A DNA stretch of 64,000 nt from assembly GCA_900110395.1 (NCBI GenBank), contig FODP01000032.1, forward strand, positions 1 through 64,000. The letters run 5' to 3'. This document shows, piece by piece, positions 17,373 through 24,969 of this stretch (position 1 is the stretch's first letter; each line of letters opens with the position of its first letter). The stretch is from Rhodospirillales bacterium URHD0017 (GTDB lineage: Bacteria > Pseudomonadota > Alphaproteobacteria > Reyranellales > Reyranellaceae). The notes beneath the pieces were generated by a model that made no database searches, was not told the origin of the DNA, and saw nothing but the letters and a program-made list of their open reading frames with translations. Made by a program: the position numbers and the translations under genes.

Positions 17373-19712
17373 TCAAGTTCCAGTTTGCGCACGGGAATGA
17401 ACGGGCTCCGACACACTCGCATTTGGAAAAGCCAAATTGAATTTCAGTATTTCTACGATCACACCACCAATCGAAACAGAAAACGCACACTCACCAATCT
17501 TGACGTCAATATCGGCCCCGTAATGAATCTGGCGGTGATGGTTGGGACACACCGTCATAATGTTGGATGCCGAAAGAGATCCCACCTGCTTGCGCGATAC
17601 CGGCATCACGTGGTGCGCTTCCACATATGGATCGCCATTGGCTTTCAGAAATCCAATCGGGTTCATGCCAATCGCTGCGCACAGCTGGCACCTATGGCCC
17701 ATCGCTTTCTTGACTTCTCTACCGAGCGGTCCACGCTCTATAGAGGAACTCGTACGACTTTTTACCTCCGGACTGGCGTTTAGATACTTGCGCTCAAGGT
17801 CAGCGAGACGGTCGAACGTGTCTGGTGGCGGCCAAGCTGTCGGTGCGGCCAACGTTTCGGGGTCCTCTCCTAGCATCTCCAGTACGGCATGGAAGTCATC
17901 AGCGCTGATTGGAAATGAGGCCGCCTGAAAACCGTTCAAAAGGAGGTTGGACAAGTTAGGCTTGCTGGCGCGCAGGAGCGCTATCGTTAGTGGGTTCTGC
18001 AGGTAGCCACGTAGGTAGCGCACGCGCACAGTTGGCCAGCCAGGTTCGCGCCCCTCCCCTTCTGCCCAAAAGGAGTCGGTGGCGCCGGTACCTCGAAATG
18101 ACGTGCTTTCCACTTCGCACAGGGCATAAATTCCCGGCTCCAGAGGTGGACGCCCTAACCGATCGACGGCACTCCTGCGGTCCACTCCAACGCGTACGAT
18201 AGCAAGCTGCCCAGGCGCGAACTTGTCGGCATCTGACGGGCGCACCCCCCAGGTATCGACGTCAATGCCGCCCGCTAGGAATTTGTCGATCGCCCATTTC
18301 GCGGGATTGCAGACGAGGACCCAGTAGGGCACCTCCGATAGCGCTTCGTCTCCCGGTGCTGAGGATGCAATCTGCTCCTGTGTCGAAGCGTAGATTTCGT
18401 CAAGGATTGAACGCACTTCAGTGGCTAACGCCTCTGGGCGATCCGCGTACTCGCCCCAAACCTCTTCCTCCAGTTTACTCCCTGATGGCAGCCCGGTGCC
18501 GTCGTAGCTCGGGTCGAACCGCCGGAAGTTAAGCATCTTCATTGAAACGCCGTTCGCGTTTCGAAAAGTCGGCCCGCCTGTTGTTCCGCGAAGCTTGGCG
18601 AGTGCCTGCAAAATCTCAGATAACTTGATTACCTCAGGGTGATCTTTTGGGTAGCTCGTCTCGTGGAGACGCAAATACAGATCGAGACCAAGAATATGCT
18701 CCTCACGAGTCCAATCTGGATTGCGCGCGAGGTTGTCGGAGACTTGCACCACCGGGGACGCGCTTTCGTGCGGGCCACCCTCCAGACCTTCCGCCCACGC
18801 GCGCACGCGTGGCCCGTGGTCCCGCAACTCCGCCTCCCAAAGAACATGGGCTTGTCCCGACAGGGTGACCGTCTCGGAAAGCAGCCGATCAAAATCATGA
18901 TCGCGCCATCGAAATGCTTTAGCGGCGCGCTGCATCGACGAAACCGGAAACTTCCAAGACTGTTGCTCGTCGCTCCACGCGTCATCAAATGGAGCTTCCG
19001 CCACCAAGCCAAGCGGTGGTAGCCCAAGGCGGTAGCATGCAAAATCTAACCGCGATTGAACGTTGCCGAATACACGCCCATGGGCCCTCAGATCATTCAT
19101 GCTTATGGCCCGTGCGGCGTCTGCGTTGGTGAAGTGCCCAGCCGACCCATCTCCTTCGGACGCGCGCATCTTAAGCCAGGCGAGCAAGTCTTCCGTACGC
19201 AGCTGCGCGAGAATAGTGGTTCGCGCCGGCGGGCGATCACCATCGGTTGGACGACCTAATGTGCGGCTTGCGAACCACGTCGCTCGTGGCGAAAACTCTT
19301 CGGGATGATCGAGGATGATCTGCTCATAGGATAGATCTTCCAGGCCCTCCTCATTCAGCGTCTGGAAACCTTGTGTGGGCCTCGCCTTACTCACGGCCGC
19401 CTCTGCCGCCCCAATCAAACCTCGGTTCTTGAGCTGCAAGAGCGTACGCGTCGCATCCTTGCCTTTATGCTTCATCACGCCCACGTACTCACTTACAGCT
19501 TGGACAATGCCCTCCTCTGCGGACGTAAGGTTAGCCAGAGCAATGCCGGTGCGTTCCGTAATCAGTGTTCGTGCGAGATAGGCGGCCCGGGCCTTGATCG
19601 CGGCTTCTACTTCGCTCGTGTTGGCCTTTTGACGCCGGACGTTGACCTCAAATTGCTCCAATCTTTCGAAGTCATCGATTGTGGCCAAGACTTTCGAGAT
19701 GCGTTCATCCAT
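17373..19712 (-). CDS. EVE-domain HNH endonuclease (modification-dependent restriction)
   Basis: A 779-residue multidomain protein. A helical N-terminal half of unknown fold is followed near residues 330-430 by the segment DWTREEHILGLDLYLRL, common before HNH nucleases. Next comes an EVE (PUA-like) domain at about 465-565 (PYWVLVCNPAKWAIDKFL, later GIYALCEVES), then an HNH domain at about 672-735 with CQLC, EAHHVMP and CPNHH. EVE domains bind modified cytosines, so a type IV-like activity against phages with modified DNA is expected. It is the first gene of the defence operon, so co-transcription with the Hma-type genes is likely. The start chosen is the ATG with GGATC upstream, seven codons inside a longer open frame. 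Confidence 0.85.
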   Translation of the reverse strand: MDERISKVLATIDDFERLEQFEVNVRRQKANTSEVEAAIKARAAYLARTLITERTGIALANLTSAEEGIVQAVSEYVGVMKHKGKDATRTLLQLKNRGLIGAAEAAVSKARPTQGFQTLNEEGLEDLSYEQIILDHPEEFSPRATWFASRTLGRPTDGDRPPARTTILAQLRTEDLLAWLKMRASEGDGSAGHFTNADAARAISMNDLRAHGRVFGNVQSRLDFACYRLGLPPLGLVAEAPFDDAWSDEQQSWKFPVSSMQRAAKAFRWRDHDFDRLLSETVTLSGQAHVLWEAELRDHGPRVRAWAEGLEGGPHESASPVVQVSDNLARNPDWTREEHILGLDLYLRLHETSYPKDHPEVIKLSEILQALAKLRGTTGGPTFRNANGVSMKMLNFRRFDPSYDGTGLPSGSKLEEEVWGEYADRPEALATEVRSILDEIYASTQEQIASSAPGDEALSEVPYWVLVCNPAKWAIDKFLAGGIDVDTWGVRPSDADKFAPGQLAIVRVGVDRRSAVDRLGRPPLEPGIYALCEVESTSFRGTGATDSFWAEGEGREPGWPTVRVRYLRGYLQNPLTIALLRASKPNLSNLLLNGFQAASFPISADDFHAVLEMLGEDPETLAAPTAWPPPDTFDRLADLERKYLNASPEVKSRTSSSIERGPLGREVKKAMGHRCQLCAAIGMNPIGFLKANGDPYVEAHHVMPVSRKQVGSLSASNIMTVCPNHHRQIHYGADIDVKIGECAFSVSIGGVIVEILKFNLAFPNASVSEPVHSRAQTGT

Positions 19713-19734
19713 CAAAGATCCACCGCAGCCCAAA

Positions 19735-20269
19735 CGGTTGAAGCTGCCCCCTGATTGTTCACTGGGACAGTATTACACGCGCTTCCACTTCGCAACGGGA
19801 CCGATGCTCGCCCCTACCACTACATCGACGCCCACCTGCAAATTACCCTGACAACAATGGGCATGTCATGCTCACGGTATCCGTTAAGGTCAAAAGAAAA
19901 AGGACGAGGGCGATAACACTCATCTTCGCCCCATGGTGGCCAAGACAGAACCGATTCATTCCCCGCCACTACTCTGCAGGCTTGGGGCATCGGGCAGCGG
20001 CTCTCTATCGCATGGGAGCCGGTTCCTCATAAGACAAAACAGAAATCCAATACCCCGACCTCATCGTGGGAGCGCCTTGCTCTGGAAGTGCCTGCGAGTC
20101 CAGTATTGCCGAGCTGTGCCTTCGGGAGGCTCGCTGAGGGCCTCGACTACAGCTGGTCGAAGGAGTTCCTGAAAGCCGGAAGAGCGGGGCCGATACGGCG
20201 CGTCCGGCCACGAGCAGCGAGGCGGTGTTTAAACGCCGATTGCGTCAGTTTGCGCCGCGCTTGCGCCGC
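19735..20269. other. Upstream region of the defence operon, no gene seen
   Basis: About 530 bases between the EVE-HNH gene and the IS630 debris. No frame on either strand shows sustained coding character. The promoter of the minus-strand defence operon should lie in the part nearest the EVE-HNH start, but no clear -35/-10 pair stands out. Confidence 0.4.
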
Positions 20270-20303
20270 CTGACGGCGGCGCAAAACGTCCGCGTGTTCA
20301 GGA
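20270..20303. repeat. 34-bp repeat, copy 1
   Basis: CTGACGGCGGCGC followed by AAAACGTCCGCGTGTTCAGGA matches 35191-35224 at 32 of 34 positions in the same orientation. Read on the minus strand both copies encode the same kind of peptide end (LNTRTFCAAVRRR here, LNTPTFRAAVRRR there). They therefore look like shared remnants of one coding sequence near two old element junctions. Confidence 0.6.
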
Positions 20304-20772
20304 CACTGGGTTGGCCACGAAGCCGGGGTCGGTCGAGAGCTTGAATGTCTCTAGCGGATGCGGCTGTAGATCAAAGGCGCGCCAGATCCGCTGCACGCTC
20401 GACGTCGACTGCCCGCTCGCCTTAGCCATGCCGCGCGAGCTGTCCAATGGGTCGCGTTCTTGGGCACACTATCCAGCGTCGTGACGATAACCGCTTCGAT
20501 GCCCGCATCATCGATCGTCCGCGGCGCTCCGCAACGAGGCGGATCGCGAAGCCCCTCCAACCGATGCTCCACGAACCGCTGGCGCCACCGTGTCCTGGTC
20601 GACCTTCAGCTCCTCGGCGACCTGCCGGCTCTCCTTGCCTTGCGCGCAAGTCAGCACGATCCGCGCCCGCAACGCCAACGCCTGCCCGTCCGGCGCCACG
20701 ACGTCAGCGCCTTCAGCTCCGATCGTCCGGCTTCATCCAACTCCAGCACAGGCAAACGACTACCCCCATCGC
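20304..20772 (-). pseudogene. IS630-family transposase remnant
   Basis: Pieces of an IS630 transposase are spread over three minus-strand frames. The N-terminus reads LPVLELDEAGRSELKAL, then ALALRARIVLTCAQGKESRQ with the helix-turn-helix region, then HRLEGLRDPPRCGAPRTIDD and ATHW, and lastly PHPLETFKLSTDPGFVAN, where it is cut off. The DDE catalytic half of the protein is absent. Several frameshifts and the truncation make it inactive. The cut coincides with the 34-bp repeat copy 1, so a later rearrangement probably removed the distal half. No intact terminal inverted repeats were recognised. Confidence 0.8.
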
Positions 20773-20826
20773 AATCCTCCCCAAAACCTAGGAGTGCTCC
20801 TGAGTCGACTTTGAGTCTCCCGACCT

Positions 20827-21624
20827 TCAGACTCGAGACCCTAGAAGCAGTTCGGACGCCCAAACCACATGCTCAACGTCGATCGTTGGAACCATGAAGT
20901 CATCCGCAACAGCCACAAGAGCAACGAGACTGTGGCATTTGTCGAACGATATGCCCCAGCCCTCATTTTGGCAGTTCACACGCAGCCGCTTCAGCGCTTT
21001 GTAACCCTCATCAGTTTTGTCCTCAGCAAAACACATAAAATTCGGCCGGTCCTGGGTCACTCGAATCCATTCACCTAGGTAATTGCGAAGCCATTTCGGC
21101 AGGTTCCAATGCAAGTTTTCATTTGGCGATGGTTGTAGCCCTTGCTCCTCAAAAATCAAAAAATGCGACCGGAACAACTCCTGACCTAAAAGATTGCTGT
21201 CGAGCATCTTGTCGAAAAGGTTAGGCGTTGATTCAGCGAACGGTGCGTCCACAACGAACTGTTCCACACCGGGCAGTTGCTGAACGAAATTCCCTAATGC
21301 CACGTGCAACGTTTCTTTCGCTGTATGCAAGTTTCGAACAGCAAGAACGGGGAGAGAGGAGAACCAACGCCGCCCGCAGATGGCGCGTACTATCGCGATT
21401 GCAGACGCGATGGCGAGCGCCGGAATAGGTTTTGGTGAGGTGACGTAGAGGTATCTCGCGAGGTCGCCCAGCATCCCCGGGGGCCAGGGAATCGTGCACA
21501 CCACTCCGGGTGGCAAATCGACGTGCTGCTCGTCGAGTTTCCTCAAAAGGAAAGACGCGTATGCGCGCATTTCCTCAAGCGCGCACGCTCTATCCGGGTC
21601 GTTGCTCGGGTCACAGTATTTCAT
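20827..21624 (-). CDS. Shortened DUF3987-like protein
   Basis: A 265-residue protein. IPWPPGMLGDLARYLY, then PKPIPALAIASAIAIVRAICG, is typical of the start of the DUF3987 helicase-type region in phage and island primases. Next, HTAKETLH stands where the family has a GTGKEA-type Walker A motif, so ATP binding looks lost. The C-terminus (CHSLVALVAVADDFMVPTID, VVWASELL) matches the family's end. The middle is much shorter than in complete members, which exceed 400 residues for this region. Start: ATG with GAGAGG seven bases upstream. It may be a diverged island protein with a new role, or a decaying helicase; the clean open frame slightly favours the former. Confidence 0.5.
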   Translation of the reverse strand: MKYCDPSNDPDRACALEEMRAYASFLLRKLDEQHVDLPPGVVCTIPWPPGMLGDLARYLYVTSPKPIPALAIASAIAIVRAICGRRWFSSLPVLAVRNLHTAKETLHVALGNFVQQLPGVEQFVVDAPFAESTPNLFDKMLDSNLLGQELFRSHFLIFEEQGLQPSPNENLHWNLPKWLRNYLGEWIRVTQDRPNFMCFAEDKTDEGYKALKRLRVNCQNEGWGISFDKCHSLVALVAVADDFMVPTIDVEHVVWASELLLGSRV

Positions 21625-22037
21625 AAAAACACCTCTCAAAACGTGATTCGCCGGTACACTTCGGCGGGAGAGGTGTCCTGCGTCTGGGACATATCCAGAC
21701 TGCATTCGATGGGTTTTATCTTCGCATTCCTATACCAAAGCGAAGTTTGCTTATCAACAAGTTCGTTACTGGGGCAGACTGCCGGCTGGCCACTACGCCT
21801 CCAGGCGGGCTTGCGCCAGGACAGCCTACCGGCGACGAGCGTTGAAAAGCAGCAGTTCGGCGTGGCAGCGCCGGGCAGCGTGATGGGTGGAGGGGCCCGC
21901 CAAGGCGCGGCGCTTTGTGGGATCTGCGGCGAGGCTCAACGGATCAACACCAGGGTGATGGCCGGGAAGGCGATGATAAGCGACACACGCAGGAACTCAG
22001 CGATCAGGAACGGCACCTGACGCTTCGCGAGATCCAG
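21625..22037. other. Debris region, no intact gene
   Basis: No complete gene is seen. On the minus strand, the last ~80 bases encode VPFLIAEFLRVSLIIAFPAI and a stop, which resembles the C-terminal end of a TRAP transporter large permease (DctM). Directly after it the plus-strand BrxL fragment begins, so unrelated gene ends have been joined here. Confidence 0.4.
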
Positions 22038-22330
22038 CTCTCGTCGCGGTGCCAGTGTGCTGGCGGCGCTTTGCTCTGCCCATCTCGGCAAATCGCTGAA
22101 AGGCATCGTCGTAGGTGGCGTCAATCTGGGCGGGTCAATCGAACCTGTGCACAATCCTATCGATGTCGTCGAACTCGCTCTGGAGAAAGGGGCGACGACT
22201 ATCAAGATGCCCGTGTCCTGTCGCCGGCCCCTGGCGATTTGTCCGACGACGTTGCGAGCAGAGTACACGTGCTATTTTACTCGGACGCGCCAGATGCCTT
22301 GAGGAAGGCGCTGCACGGATACTGCCCCAG
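22038..22330 (+). pseudogene. brxL: BrxL (BREX Lon-like protease) C-terminal remnant
   Basis: The plus-strand frame reads VLAALCSAHLGKSLKGIVVG, then GVNLGGSIEPVHNPIDVVEL and ALEKGATTIKMPVSCRRPL. This is the Lon-type protease end of BREX BrxL: the serine/lysine region with the GGSIEPVHNP and LMPVSCRRQL-like motifs. After CRRPL the match continues only in another frame as LSDDVASRVHVLFYSDAPD and ALRKAL, so a frameshift lies near 22236. Everything upstream (AAA+ domain, ~550 residues) is missing. The fragment shows that a BREX-type system once occupied this island or an ancestor of it; no other BREX gene is seen in the window. Confidence 0.82.
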
Positions 22331-22575
22331 CTTGCTGTGCCAAGGTGTTTACCAGCGCAGCCGGACTATTTGCCAACTTCGACAACGCATCCTCTAACTC
22401 CTGCACCGATGCGGCGCGCAGCCAGTCCGACTGACAGGTACTCACCCGCAATCGAGCTAAGTTGGTTTAAGGTGTCGCAAGGATTCCTAACGTGGCCGGC
22501 CCTTGAGGCGAAGACCCATGGGCTAGCGTCGATGCGCGGCCGGGCAGTGCTTTGACTACTGAATGCCCAGCCAGC

Positions 22576-22773
22576 TTAGCTAAGGTCGCCCATCGCCCAC
22601 TTCTTGACGCAGTAGGCCACGGTGGGCATGTCGAGTGGGTCATACTTGCCCGACGCCATCCCTGCTTCGATCTCGGCATCGAACTTCTCGAACGACCCGC
22701 CGATTTTGAGGAGAATCCTGGACGGCTTGGGCTCAAGCCTACGAACCCGGCTCAGCAGACCTTTAACGGCCAT
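22576..22773 (-). CDS. Small protein of a phage-type cluster, unknown function
   Basis: A 65-residue protein with a good ribosome site (AAGGGGGATGACTG before ATG). The N-terminus is basic (VKGLLSRVRRLEPKP), followed by an acidic helical part and a C-terminal YDPLDMPTVAYCVKKWAMGD segment. It lies last in a minus-strand run behind the DUF5681 gene and a 41-residue frame. DUF5681 proteins are found near phage terminases, so a packaging-related or mobile-element role is possible. I do not recognise a family. Confidence 0.5.
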   Translation of the reverse strand: MAVKGLLSRVRRLEPKPSRILLKIGGSFEKFDAEIEAGMASGKYDPLDMPTVAYCVKKWAMGDLS

Positions 22774-22824
22774 CAGTCATCCCCCTTCAAGAGCACGTTT
22801 ATCGAGAGGCCCGAACCAGTTTGT

Positions 22825-22950
22825 CTAGAGATCGGAGTCGATCAATTCGCGAAGCATCGCGAATGCCTCACGCCGTGCACGCTGATTGCTGCTCACGATG
22901 ACTTCAACGCACGCCTTGATGATGAGCTCAAGAGCTTTGTCTCGCTCCAT
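22825..22950 (-). CDS. 41-residue protein between DUF5681 and a small phage-type gene
   Basis: The frame encodes MERDKALELIIKACVEVIVS, then SNQRARREAFAMLRELIDSDL. Its ATG follows the stop of the DUF5681 gene with no gap, and AAGGA lies at a suitable distance inside that gene. The sequence is amphipathic and helical, with coding-like codon use. The close junction to a real gene supports translation. Function unknown; probably a small accessory protein of the same phage-derived cluster. Confidence 0.5.
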   Translation of the reverse strand: MERDKALELIIKACVEVIVSSNQRARREAFAMLRELIDSDL

Positions 22951-23457
22951 TCATAAAGTCCTTGCTTCCAACATCATGATGCGTTGTTCCAGATCTTCAA
23001 CTGCGCGGACATTGGCAAGCGACTGCACCGCCTCGATAATCTTCTTTCCTACGTCAGGCGCCACCTCGCCTTGAGAGATGGCGACTAGCACCTGCTCGAC
23101 TTGCTTGGAGATGCTGGCGTCCGCGTTCAGCGTGAACGTGACCTTCTCAGACTGCGGCCTGAGGACGGGCAGCACGCGGTTCACCACAAGGGCGGCAGCG
23201 GCGGCGTCACCTTCAAGCGCCTTCTCCAGCATGACGTCGATGACGGCTCCCGCCTGGTCGAGCAATCGCTCCGTTATCTTGGCTTTGCGTTCGCGGATAC
23301 CTGGGGGACGGCCCTTTGGGTTTGGGCTGGGCATTCCTTTGACCCATCGCGCGCTGCCCGGCCCGGTAGCGACGGTTATTGACTTCGTTTCGGGCGTCTT
23401 CTGCGCTGCGCGGTAATTCTGAAGCCATTGAGGCGTGCCTGCATCAGGGGGGTACAT
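22951..23457 (-). CDS. DUF5681 domain protein
   Basis: A 168-residue protein with the DUF5681 hallmark GMPSPNPKGRPPG near residue 45, followed by a helical region (ITERLLDQAGAVIDVMLEKA and AAAALVVNRVLPVLRP) and a coiled C-terminus (VEDLEQRIMMLEART). DUF5681 proteins occur beside phage terminase genes and in mobile islands; they are thought to act in DNA binding or packaging, but no activity is proven. I chose ATG 23457; an upstream TTG would add 17 residues without a better ribosome site. It heads a three-gene minus-strand run. No terminase gene is present, so the cluster is an orphan piece. Confidence 0.72.
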   Translation of the reverse strand: MYPPDAGTPQWLQNYRAAQKTPETKSITVATGPGSARWVKGMPSPNPKGRPPGIRERKAKITERLLDQAGAVIDVMLEKALEGDAAAAALVVNRVLPVLRPQSEKVTFTLNADASISKQVEQVLVAISQGEVAPDVGKKIIEAVQSLANVRAVEDLEQRIMMLEARTL

Positions 23458-23737
23458 GTCAAATCTCGCTGAGTCGGGCCCGAGGCCCCTTCGATTGTGA
23501 TCGATCAAGCAAAAGTCGGTTTTGCGATGGGACTAGTTCAGGTCGCCAGTGCTTTCAATGGGGCATCCTCATTCTTGGGCAGAGGTAAAGCTTCTAGTAC
23601 GAAATACTATACAACTACGGGTATTATCGCAAATATTTTCTACCTGAAGTGGTTTCCGGCAATCACGGCAGTTTGGTCTCGAAACTCTGCAGGCACAGTT
23701 GCGACTGCAAAAGGTGCGCGGGAAAAGGTGCGCGCCC

Positions 23738-23862
23738 TAGGGTTACAGCCCTACCGCGCACCTTGGGTGCGCTGGGCCGTGGGGGTGCTGACGTGTGCGA
23801 AGTGCCGCGGCCGCGCCCTACCGCGCACCCGCCCACCTTCACGCTGTAGGTCTATCGGCCGC
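23738..23862. repeat. Duplicated primase 3' end and downstream region, copy A
   Basis: This stretch aligns over ~120 bases with 33143-33256, including CGCGCACCCG and CACCTTCACGCTGTAGGTC at the same spacing. In the other copy this block holds the end of the primase-helicase gene (AADRPTA-stop) and its downstream region. Here the minus strand still encodes AADRPTA-stop, but no primase precedes it. It is therefore the remnant of a second replication module. Confidence 0.7.
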
Positions 23863-23916
23863 ATCGAGCCTTCACCTTGCGCTCAACCATGGCGGATTCG
23901 TTACGGCTTCTTCGGC

Positions 23917-24363
23917 TCATTCCATCATGCCGCTGTCACCTTGCTCCTCTAGGAATGCCTGCATCGCCGGAGACGCTGAGTTTTCCACGACGAACTTGCC
24001 AAACCTCTTTTTTGAAATCTGCCCATCGCTTTGCAAGCACTCCTGTTCTGCGTGCCGCAGAGCAAATCCAAACCCACGCGAGCGCCCATCGCTGGGTTCC
24101 TTTGAAGCCACGAAGACGAAAGTCACACGCGCCCACTATCGCATGTTCGCTATCGACAAAAGAAAACCACGCGCGTTGCTATCTTCGTCGCGCGGCCAAT
24201 CCCGCATAATCCGATACTGAAATTCTCTGGCCAAAGCTGCGGCACGCCTATACATCTCCTGGTGTTTCCAGGTTGGCGAGGCTGAAGTCACCAGCTCGGG
24301 ATCTGCTTTGTTCGCCAAAGCTTTGACCATGCGTGCACGCGGTGACGGACGGAGAATTTTCAT
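23917..24363 (-). pseudogene. Unknown protein interrupted by an in-frame TAG
   Basis: One frame starts at MKILRPSPRARMVKALANKA and runs 75 codons to a TAG, then continues without frameshift (WARVTFVFVASKEPSDGRS to the stop after GDSGMME). The parts together make about 148 residues. Codon usage looks similar on both sides, which suggests one gene with a nonsense mutation rather than two genes; the second part has no start with a ribosome site. The first 75 residues could still be made as a short protein. No family recognised. Amber suppression is possible in principle, but nothing else in the window supports it. Confidence 0.4.
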
Positions 24364-24969
24364 TCGACTATTGTGCTCTTTTCGATGGTCCGCAGAGTCA
24401 GCGTGATACCTCGATGTAGAGAGGGCGAGCTCCGATGGTCGATTTTGGTTGGCATTCCGGCACATTTCCACGTTGCGGGTCTAGCGACCGCACGGAGCCG
24501 TTTTCAGCGCGCTCGCTCGCGGCCTTGCGCCGACCAGCTACACCACCATCAGGGACACGACCGCCGGCAACCGTGCCGTCGCTCTCAAAAACGTTTCGGC
24601 TAATGCAACCATAATGGTAAGCTTCACGAAAAGTTCGCCCCTATATGGCGAGAGAAGGAGGTCGCTAGCGAGATTGAACTGGACGTCAAAGGCGACGAAG
24701 AACCGCTTGCGAAATTAGATGCCGCGCTCAAAGCACAGGGGACTAAACTCCGAGACGGCAAAAGTCACTGGTGTTGCTTGCGCGAACTTTTGGCTCCTCG
24801 TTGCAAAGATTGCCGCCGGTAACATTGGTGCTGCGACGCCTCTGGTACTCGGTCTTGAGAAACTCCAAAATCGCATCCGGCAAAGTCAACGGTGTCGAAT
24901 AGAAGACGACAACTGAGGCGGACGCCGGGCGTCTGCCTTAAGCTCTAACACTAACGAACTGTGACTGTC
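24364..24969. other. Low-GC gap, one decayed reading frame
   Basis: No intact gene. On the plus strand from about 24606 a frame without start codon reads HEKFAPIWREKEVASEIELD, then VKGDEEPLAKLDAALKAQGT, and ends at a stop near 24824. It has coding-like composition and may be the tail of a lost gene. The last ~50 bases should contain the start region of the metallopeptidase gene, but show no clear ribosome-binding site. Confidence 0.35.

Noticed and set aside
21939-22020. DctM-like TRAP permease C-terminus on the minus strand
   Set aside because: Only ~27 residues match; too short for a separate gene or pseudogene entry, so it is mentioned only in the gap note.
23600-24000. Repeated GCGCACC/GGTGCGC pieces considered as a CRISPR array or iteron origin
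   Set aside because: No regular repeat-spacer spacing and no cas genes; the pieces belong to the duplicated primase-end block.
24465-24505. Possible third copy of the primase 3'-end block (ACGGAGCCGTTTT)
   Set aside because: Similarity is short, the AADRPTA end is not preserved, and the rest of the block is missing.
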